From: Timema cristinae
Lineage: Eukaryota > Arthropoda > Insecta > Phasmatodea > Timematidae
Length of the DNA stretch: 64,000 bases
Assembly (NCBI GenBank): GCA_039000515.1
Contig: JBCFYV010000100.1
Coordinates: 32,724,421-32,788,420, forward strand
Direction: 5' to 3'
Within the stretch, counting starts at the first letter, position 1, and each line of letters opens with the position of its first letter. Of the stretch, positions 57,373 through 64,000 are shown one piece after another. The notes beneath the pieces were generated by a model. The model ran no database searches. It had not been told where the DNA came from and saw only the letters and a program-made list of their open reading frames with translations. Both the position numbers and the translations under genes were made by a program.

Positions 57373-60300
57373 GTTACTGTTACTCTTTCCACTGAGTTTG
57401 CAGGCTTTAAGGTAGCATGACAGGGAATGTGTGTTTGGACGAGTTGTTTTATTCCCCCAACTTTATGAATAAAAATAAAATAAAATAGTTATGCAATTAA
57501 TAATAATATGCGTGTCTGGGCTACATCACTCGTAGCGTGAATATAAAAGTGTGAAACATGTGGAAACCATTAATCCAACTTGAGCCTAACTAACAAGAAC
57601 CTGGTAATAATTGGGATAGTTCCCCTTTTGGGGAAAATACCCATGGCAATTGCTATGAATCAAACCTGGGACCCTTAGAGTAGAAGCCAGATGTGCTGAC
57701 CACTATATAATGGGGTCAGATTTCGTAAGTTGATTTGTTTATTTTAAATTTTTAACATAGTAATCTCAAAAGTTATTGACCATATTGGCATTTTATAATA
57801 ACTGTATCAATTCATTTGTAAAGTTCATCATCAAATGCCTAATACATTACCCATGAGAAATAATCTAGAATAATACATTTTGATATTACTACATGTATTA
57901 AATCTAACTAAACAACCACCGAAATAATATTTTATTTATTTCATCTCCCGAAAAACTTTTTTTACTATAAAAAATTCCAAACATTCGGCCCTTAGCTAAC
58001 ATTCCTTACATCTCCCCGAAGGGCACCACCTAGGCATGTAGCATGTAGCATGTAGCATGTAGCATGTAGCATATAGCGTGTAGATAGGTGGAGCATCAAA
58101 ACCAATAAAACAATTCATAATAATTTTAAAAAGTTTTGACTAAAAATATTAATTTGTTTGAGGAAGGCCAGTGCAATGTAACTATTTAGTCTTATCTCAG
58201 AACTGCGATAATTGACATGAAACGTCCTTGAAGATTAGATAATGTCACCTTTTTAATACTTTATCCAATATCAAACCTAAAAGTTAATGTTTCTTAATCC
58301 CTTTCTGACATTTAGATAACTTTAACCTTCACCGCCATATAAATAACAGACCCCTGCATAAATCACACGGGTTTTCTGCAATGCGTCATATTTCAACTTA
58401 CTTGAACCGCATCTTATTTTGCACTACGTGATTTTCGAATAGAGAATCGAAATATGATTCTCCCAGACTGATTGGCCAACATCTTAATATCAGTCTTAAC
58501 CCCCTGTACCATAGAAAATTTCATTAATGCTGTTGAATAGTTCTTAGGAAAAGTTTTCACTATAAATAAATCTGTATAAATTTAACAGTTAATATATAAG
58601 CATGCCGTCTAAAGAAGATTATTAAAATAAGTTGTGAAAGATGGCGTATAGAAAATAATTATGCTTAAAAACATATTAGAGAATGTAGTCCTAAAATGTA
58701 GTAATAATTTATGTGGTTTGTTGAAGATCTAGATGAGCTGTAATGTAAAGGTTAAATGCATTCAAACACTTGATTTACCAAGAGATGTTTGACCATTTTT
58801 TGAAGTAAGTCCTTGATAAATTATTATTGGGTATCAAAAGAAATGTATATCTTTATGATATATCAGACTAAACATATATATTTGTATTTTATAACAATTA
58901 ACTGTATTTCTTTAGTCAAACTCATTTAATTTCATTCAAATTCTTACATTAAGGTTTCATTATTTATGTAGTTTAATACATAGAGAAGTCAGATAACTGG
59001 TTAGCTATACAACTCTTGAATAAATTATAAATATCTTATTTTAATTTTAAATACTATGCTTTTTTTTGTTAAACACGTTTATTTGTTTTACGTATTTTCA
59101 AAACTAGAAAAAAAGGACATATTCTGAAAGGAAATGTTTAAAAAATGGGTCTGTTTAAATATTAGGTTTTTTTTTTGTCAAACTCATTTATTTGTTTTAC
59201 GTACATTCTAAACTAGAAAAAAGAACATATTCTGAGAGTTTTTTTTTAAATGCGTTCCTTTTAAAGTATACGTGTTTTACAACATTAGTCAGAAATAATG
59301 TATTAATTTAAATGTTAAAAGCGCCAAAAATGCATTTTAATACATACACAATTAATGTGTATTACGACCTAGTCTCTTTAAAGAAATAAAAATATACCAA
59401 AATGTACCCCTGAACATGTGAGTGGAATAAATTAACCCCTGAATATATATATTTTTTTGTTTCAGTGATTGGCAGAATTTAATAAAGCTCTAGCTATAAA
59501 AAAAAATATTAATTTATTGTAAAAACAATCTAGTGACGTTTACACAAACAAAAAATATATGTTAGAATAATTATTTAAATGAATATTTACAGTTCACAAT
59601 AAATATTTAACAATTATGCATTATGCTTACCAATATAAATAATATCTAGATTGCTAACTAACAGCTAACTGCCATTTTATAAAACCTTTCATTCCTTAGT
59701 CTAAAAGAAACAGAAAAAATATCAATACTTCATCTTAAATGGTTTTAGTAAAAATGAAATATTAGTTCTATCAATATACCACATGCACGTAGCCTTTTAA
59801 TTAAATTCATAATTGTTGTTAGATTAGGGCCATTTGTGTCCTAAATCAGATGATTTCAGAACGGTTACACCGAGAACTATAAGTGACCCTGACAGCCATG
59901 GTTAGATTCAGTTGTCTCTATTTGTAATATCTTCCATGCTAATCGGCCCCTGGGGGAACTGGTAAGTGCACGGGTCCTGGGTTTGATTCCCGGCTGGCAC
60001 CTTGGGTATTTTTTACTGAAAGGGAAATCACACTAACGGTCACCAGAATTTGGTTAGTTAGGCTTAAGTTAGGTTTAAGAGTTTCCACTGGTTCCACACC
60101 CTCATACCATCATATCATCTCATCGGGACATGTAAAGATTCTCCAAGGAAAGGCTGTATTATTAACACATTCGAGAATCCTCTGGAAAACGTTATATTAA
60201 TACTGCTTAATATTTCTACCACTGGACTATGACTGATGTAGTTCAGATGTGCAATATTTGTATTACTATCGTTTTTATTATTAATTGATATTTTCAATAG

Positions 60301-63300
60301 CGTAATTTCTTGTAAATTAGCCCTTGATAACGTAGATATTCGTGTCCCTTCTCGGGGTTCTCATAATCCTAACTTATTATTTTTCGATAACTCTTATAAG
60401 ATGAGCCCTATAGGGTGTTGTATACACAGCGCTAACTCCAGATGGTTGAATTCGACTTTTATCACAAAATAAAAGCAAAACTCAGAGAGTTTATTTAAGT
60501 AACTTAATTACAACTAATTTATTCTGTAGAGGCTCTGCCTCGAATACTTTAATTAACCACGGGGGCTGACGGGGCTTGAGCCCCCCCCCCCCCCCCTATC
60601 TAGTTTGGGGATGCCTCGAGATCTATGTAGATCCAAAGAGAAAATAAAATGGGGGCGGGAGGATAAGGTATAACCAGTTAAACATTGTGATCAATGTAAA
60701 TATAAAGAGCCACACATCCTTGTGTTGATCCTCCCTATTAGTCATAATTGATGTTCTTGCAGTCTAGGAAGTTCTGAGGATTACGGCGGGTTCCAAATCT
60801 TCCAGTTTCACACGTGGTTCTATCGAGGAGTTGCACAGTGGCCAGACATTAACCTTTTATAAATAATTGATGATTTTTGTGACGGTAGCCTATCTGACGA
60901 TTAAACCAACTTTAATTTAAGCTTATTTATTTATTTTGTTAGATCATCTTATAATAGTAAAAATATTGATGATCAATTTAACAAATACCAATAAAAATAC
61001 CTTATTTAAAAATCTTCTAGGTGTATACAGGCTAATGGTTACCAAATTCTCCTCCAGTGGTTGGGGGAACCCCCTTTAGACCTCAACTATGCAATCCTGC
61101 CTACGCTACGGTTTTTTATTCGTGGATATATGCTTCTAGCTTAAACTAATAATTATTGTGATATAGACGTTAAAATAAAACTTACGTCCATTTTTTCTAT
61201 CGCTCGGTTGACTTGGAAGGCCGCGTTAACAGTTGCAATATTCACAGAGGCCATATCCACCTTCAGTTTACTCAACTGGATGAGTTTCTCTTCAAAATCA
61301 GCACAAGGTTTATCGATCTGGGTGGTGAGCTGCAATCATAGCAAACAAAGACAATCAAATACTCTACAGGGAAAATTAATTCGGTTCTAGACTGAATATT
61401 AGATGAATGTCCAAGAAAAAATGCTTTTAAATTTTTTGGAGTTCGATTCTTCGAATCCCGATTATACCTGTGAACAAGTGGATAAAGGTTTTGATTCCGT
61501 TTTATCAAGTTTTATAGTGAAGGGAGTTCATGGTTAGAATCCCAGCTGGATTTACTGAGGTGTTTTTGTTTCTATTTTATCTATTTATTTAGCACCACAT
61601 CTTACTAACCGTTCAGGTTACACGATTAAGTACTAATTACACTAATGGTAGGAATTAGGAAGTTTGAATTTAGAGAAAGTGAACCCACATTTTCATGGAA
61701 GGAGAGAATAAAATCGTTTAGGAAACCCCAACCCACCACCACCACCACCACCAGTTCCTCCGACAGAGATTAGAATCTTGATATCCACGTCCTCAGCAGT
61801 CTAGCTTAACACGAAATAGCGTTCTAGTTAACTACGGCACCAAGGTGCGCTTTCTCTGAACGCACGTGAGGGTACATATCCTCTATATTCTAACTTTTCA
61901 TCCCCACTTCATTCGTTTGGTTATGTGAATACCTTGAACCGTGAATTAAACATTCTACATATAAAAGGTATATATACTGTTCTTTTTTATATTGATACTA
62001 AATTATACATATAGTTAAAATCGTACTACTATGTAAAATGTGTTGGTGTCCTATCACTCCTTCACTCTTAAACCACTACACTCGATTGTGCTGAAATTCC
62101 ACATGGCCATAACTTCGACATCCGGTACCTTATAGGTCGACGCTAGTTAAAATTTACGTCTGCCATTTGATTTCCAGATAGTGACCAAAAAACACTGTTT
62201 TATAATTTTTTTATCAGATTCTGCTTATAGAATCTTTGTTGGACCAACTTTGAAAGTTTCCCATGATATAGATACTAATTATAAAGCTCATTAAGTTCAA
62301 AGGACTGTAAATTAGCTAGTATGTAATAAATGAACATTTAACATAAATGACAGCTGTGACAAGTCCTAATTTTAAATATTATATCTAAACTCAACACTTG
62401 TAGGCCCACAAAGTTAACACACTTAACGTCACAAAGACCTGCTTTGGTGGCTGCAAACTCTAATGCGCTACTCTCACACTATACTAGACTTCTGATAACG
62501 GGGAGATTGAGGTTTTAATCTCTGTCGAGTGTACTGAGGGTGATTTTTTTCTCAAAATGGTACTTCACTCTCCCGCCACACAAATGCGGGTACACTTTCA
62601 AAAATATGATCACCCTAATCCATAAAACCATTAGCGTATTAATAGACTATCTACAACTCGAATGGTTAGTAAGACGTGGTGTTAAAAGCAAAATATCACC
62701 AAGTCAACAATGAGATTCTTCAATTGTTTCCGAATGATTCTAACAGTCTATTTTACACATCTACCCCATTTAAGTTACCTTCGTTACTGTTTCCAGCCTG
62801 TAGTCTGGGTCAGTTTTTTATTAAAGCCATATATTTTCCACTACTGGCTTTCTAGACCTCTTAGTAGCTGCATATGCCTTATAATCTAACATAATACTAG
62901 GTCAGGCACATCATCCACTGTTTGTGCGTTAATAATTTATCACTGTGAAAGGGTAAACTCACATTTCACCCATGAAAACAAATGCCAGCCATGCTGTAAA
63001 TCGAACCTGCGACTCTTGGCACAGTAGACAAAGGTGTCAGACCACAAAATAACATATCGGTTGGTGTGTCTGTTGTGCGTCTGATTATGAATATAGTCTT
63101 ATCTAGCTCAGTTTAGGGTGAGATTAAAAACTTGAATCAAATTTAAGATATGTTTTCCTTAATTGTAAGATAAAATTAATAATATTTTATTAGGACATTA
63201 TGTTTTACGAGAATTATGCGTGATAAAGCCGTGAAATTATATACATATATATCCCACATAGCTAAGGGATAAATTAGTTATTTGGGATTCGTAATTATAT

Positions 63301-63774
63301 ACTGCAATAAGCTGAGTTGACTAAGCCGTGTAATTAAAGGTGTTTAAAATTGATAGATCAATTTTATGTGTTTTGGATACTGTTTTACAATAAACAAATG
63401 TGACCAAGCTCTGGAATCACACACAGCATTTAAATTTAAATAATAAATTTAATAAATGGGGTTGCCTTTTGTATTTAACAATATTTAAATATTACTAAAC
63501 CACTAAACTCATGAAATAAACACATAGATACATATTTAAATTGTTCATAATAATCATATTTAAGGCACCGTAAAGGAGACAACCTCTTTTCCCTAGACCT
63601 CTGCCACTGCACATATTCGTTAGAGAATACGGACTGCTTTTACATACTAAAGTTAAAAAACAAAGCCGACAACATCGGTTGATTACCAACTTTATGGAGA
63701 TGTTTCATCGCCCCAGCTGTCGCCATCGAAATAACGGCCGTAGCCAAGAATAAAATGGCAGCTCTGCTATCCAT
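52953..63774 (-). CDS. ML-domain, GM2-activator-like secreted lipid-binding protein, copy 3 (exons joined)
   Basis: Exons: 1 at about 63687-63774, 2 at 61186-61329, 3 at 57168-57332, 4 at 52953-53129. Exons 2, 3 and 4 are all phase 0, encode 48, 55 and 58 residues, and are free of stops and frameshifts. With 28 residues from exon 1 the product is about 189 residues. The six cysteines lie in KPCAD, WNC, ECY, NAC, SSCPIQP and QVACV. Exon 2 ends IEKMD|GTAAGT, exon 3 ends CPIQP|GTGAGT, and exon 4 starts after TTTTTTTAG. The order of cysteines and the CPIQPGTY junction match ganglioside GM2 activator within the MD-2-related lipid-recognition family. The lipid ligand cannot be predicted. The last intron (53130-57167) holds the 2.4-kb transposon. 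This is the least damaged copy and probably functional. Confidence 0.78.
53998..55209 (+). CDS. Transposase-like protein (DUF7869-type), 403 codons
   Basis: The longest open frame in the window and the only long one. Residues 22-126 carry GDLRGHH, HIRRYPTYDSHYSW, YISKMYNMY, FNYSFNLP and a cysteine cluster, DTCDTCDKIDCC (residues 113-124). Residues 130-170 are a charged, probably coiled region. The C-terminal half shows a plausible RNase-H-like DDE set: IYD (D204) with the nearby WDETTGERGG, WTDNCSGQ (D250), and GHTHMEVDGKHSIIE (D293/E300). This arrangement is that of an uncharacterised protein family widespread in arthropod genomes. The terminal inverted repeats around it make a transposase the best reading. 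The N-terminus may be short compared with relatives. The start is the first ATG in frame after stops. Confidence 0.8.
   Translation: MTGLYNSTVSRKGELDIGLVEGDLRGHHTPSNKRPPETLEVIKSHIRRYPTYDSHYSWERSQRKYLGNHLYISKMYNMYVEDCKMDGIKPEKKLFSKVFNEEFNYSFNLPDNDTCDTCDKIDCCIKNEKFAEKLKELKQQKEDHLEEESVRYTLKREDKLNAKESENTKVITAELQKCLPTPALTNSQKLYLRKLCTLNYTIYDTTENKTHCMIWDETTGERGGSEMASCYFAWASEELTNTNNLTVWTDNCSGQDRNLNMIFMYMGLFEKSPHLEVINHKFLLAGHTHMEVDGKHSIIERAKKKVQRNTIYTTNDWVNLIWTCESKNPFVTKRMVLENFLNFLHLKQKNGPLISRKKNTDGGPFLISEVVWLQLRREDKGVVYYKTSFSEVTFKKVDLKRNK
55206..55400 (+). pseudogene. Frame-shifted C-terminal part of the transposase
   Basis: An open frame of 64 codons in the next frame, starting at an ATG that overlaps the TGA stop of the 403-codon frame (ATGA). 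Its product (MPEILPLLRTTRKKIS ... WVPEEYRAYFESIP) looks like the usual C-terminal end of this transposase family, with a lysine-rich stretch followed by a ...IP..Y..F... pattern. The likely cause is one indel near 55200; stop-start re-initiation is the alternative. Confidence 0.6.
55942..55998. mobile_element. Hairpin MITE, left half only, unit 3
   Basis: The left arm (AGTGCTCAAAATGGCCACC) and 30 more bases remain. At about 55998 the sequence jumps to what lies about 1.4 kb further on in the other units. Confidence 0.65.
56088..56378 (-). mobile_element. SINE-E, unit 3 (shared site)
   Basis: Ortholog of the two copies above. It shares the TTGTGATTAATACACG insertion with unit 2 but not with unit 1. 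Confidence 0.65.
56765..57100. repeat. Minisatellite in intron 3, five units, unit 3
   Basis: Two more units than in the other copies, ending in a (CA)n run at 57070-57095. The open frame across it is a by-product of the repeat. Confidence 0.65.
57168..57332 (-). CDS. Copy 3 exon 3
   Basis: Open, 165 bases, 55 codons ([15 protein letters not shown] ... SSCPIQP), with four of the six ML cysteines. The donor is CCG|GTGAGT. The acceptor chosen (GGAGAG) sits directly at a (TA)n repeat. A better-looking acceptor, CTGATTCAG at 57312, would remove 7 residues in frame, but the longer exon fits the family spacing better. Confidence 0.75.
57338..57366. repeat. (TA)n microsatellite at the exon 3 acceptor, unit 3
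   Basis: About 28 bases; unit 2 has only about 14 (31193-31205). Confidence 0.75.
57510..57720 (-). mobile_element. SINE-C with the same internal deletion, unit 3
   Basis: Same breakpoints as in unit 2 (CTACATCACTCGTAGCGTGAATATAA), a shared derived change of units 2 and 3. Confidence 0.6.
58035..58085. repeat. 7-mer tandem repeat (GCATGTA), expanded, unit 3
   Basis: Five perfect units plus two degenerate ones. Confidence 0.7.
58086..59934. other. Intron between exons 3 and 2, unit 3
   Basis: Counterpart of 12047-13784, with a local duplication of a TTTTTTTTGTCAAACTC motif (59060 and 59170). No gene seen. Confidence 0.5.
59935..60232 (+). mobile_element. SINE-C, second copy, unit 3
   Basis: Complete ortholog of the unit 1 element. 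Confidence 0.6.
60583..60597. repeat. Poly-C run of about 15
   Basis: A C homopolymer where unit 1 has six C (15424) in a similar GAGTCCCCCCTA context; length is probably unstable. Confidence 0.6.
61186..61329 (-). CDS. Copy 3 exon 2
   Basis: Open, 144 bases, 48 codons. The acceptor is a pyrimidine-rich TTTGCTATGATTGCAG followed by CTCACC; the donor is ATGGAC|GTAAGT. It encodes the first cysteine (IDKPCADFEE) and the first beta strands (KVDMASVN, then AAFQVNRAIEKMD). A second in-frame AG 12 bases downstream of the acceptor is an alternative start. Confidence 0.75.
61588..61850 (-). mobile_element. SINE-F in intron 1, unit 3
   Basis: Ortholog of 16410-16665, with a (CCA/ACC)n expansion near 61735-61752. 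Confidence 0.6.
62437..62685 (+). mobile_element. SINE-F, plus copy in intron 1, unit 3
   Basis: Ortholog of 17262-17522. Confidence 0.55.
62770..63055 (-). mobile_element. SINE-B, unit 3
   Basis: Ortholog of the unit 1 copy in intron 1. Confidence 0.55.
63687..63774 (-). CDS. Copy 3 exon 1, signal peptide
   Basis: Starts ATGGATAGCAGAGCT (MDSRA), followed by a hydrophobic stretch (ILFLATAVI) and small residues, a standard signal peptide. The exon reads 28 codons to HLHK. A GGTAATC donor follows at phase 1, whereas exon 2 needs phase 0, so the true exon end is uncertain. The start is chosen because it is the first ATG of the conserved frame and copy 2 has the same one. Confidence 0.65.
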
Positions 63775-63867
63775 AACGTGTTGAAACTCTTTGATGCTCA
63801 AATAAAGACTAAACTAAAAAGTTGATCAAGACTAGAAATTTCAGATGATAAATGTTCATTATTATTA

Positions 63868-63874
63868 TTATATA
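63868..63874 (-). promoter_or_regulatory. Copy 3 TATA-like box
   Basis: TATATAA on the minus strand about 95 bases upstream of the exon 1 ATG. It is conserved in position in all three copies, so a start site about 65 bases before the ATG is likely. Confidence 0.4.
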
Positions 63875-63982
63875 GCCTTGAGCTGAATACTATTCATCCT
63901 TTATGAGAAATAATGGCAAATTTATATATAAAAAAGCCATTGTAATGCAGGAATTAATTAGTGTGGTTGTGACACATATATA

Positions 63983-64000
63983 CAGGATGATTCGTAATTA
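63983..64000 (+). mobile_element. Start of the outer mariner, unit 3, cut by the window end
   Basis: CAGGATGATTCGTAATTA after TATA, the first 18 bases of the same element, at the same distance from exon 1 as in units 1 and 2. Confidence 0.7.

Larger units (their letters stand above)
42640..64000. repeat. Segmental duplication unit 3 (runs off the window)
   Basis: Third unit, starting with the sequence that opens unit 1 (TTGTTTCGGTTGGTACG motif) and running into the first bases of the outer mariner at the window edge. It holds the best ML gene copy. It carries a 2.4-kb DNA transposon absent from units 1 and 2. It lacks the 1.54-kb LTR-like insertion of unit 1 and has lost about 1.3 kb after 55998 and the LINE 3' end near 60545. 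Confidence 0.85.

Noticed and set aside
57182..57415. Arginine/serine-rich 77-codon frame ([15 protein letters not shown])
   Set aside because: Antisense shadow of ML exon 3; all copies of exon 3 produce it.

Overview
The window is AT-rich, intron-containing, repeat-packed animal DNA, most likely from an arthropod. The reasons are spliced genes with GT-AG introns and TATA boxes, several tRNA-derived SINE families with (TAA)n tails, Tc1/mariner and hAT elements, a retroposon with arthropod-type ends, and a transposase family common in arthropod genomes. There is nothing bacterial: no operons, no CRISPR, no rRNA and no intact tRNA gene. The species cannot be named from the sequence.

The backbone is a three-fold tandem segmental duplication (units at about 1-22100, 25337-41970 and 42640-64000+), all in the same orientation. 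Each unit carries one copy of a four-exon gene on the minus strand. The spliced product is about 185-190 residues: a signal peptide followed by a six-cysteine ML (MD-2-related lipid-recognition) domain that resembles ganglioside GM2 activator. Exon 1 is the signal peptide, exon 2 holds the N-terminal cysteine, exon 3 holds four cysteines and ends in CPIKP/CPIQP, and exon 4 begins GTY and holds the last cysteine. Copies 2 and 3 look intact exon by exon. Copy 1 has indels in exons 1 and 2 and is probably a pseudogene. Copy 2 has a different C-terminal tail. Such proteins normally bind and present single lipids outside the cell or in lysosomes; that function is inferred from family membership.

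Between and inside the genes lies a dense mobile-element record that the three units allow to be dated against each other. Elements shared by units and older than the duplication include non-autonomous hAT elements with an 8-bp target duplication, a Tc1/mariner element with a second mariner nested inside it, a small hairpin MITE, several SINEs, and foldback elements with a tRNA-Lys-like module in their arms. Unit-specific insertions include a 1.54-kb TG...CA-bounded element in unit 1 (probable solo LTR) with perfect heat-shock elements; a 2.4-kb DNA transposon in unit 3 encoding an almost intact 403-residue transposase-like protein; an RTE/SINE-like retroposon in unit 2; and several young SINEs.

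Unit differences also include large deletions: about 5.7 kb lost from unit 2 at a 130-bp AT-rich palindrome, about 1.3 kb lost from unit 3 at a MITE, and about 3.9 kb probably lost from unit 1 inside a SINE. Exons and insertions give conflicting trees for the units, which suggests gene conversion or unequal exchange.

Repeat ends without a target duplication are approximate to about 10-20 bases. The repeat family letters A-F used below are labels of this annotation only.
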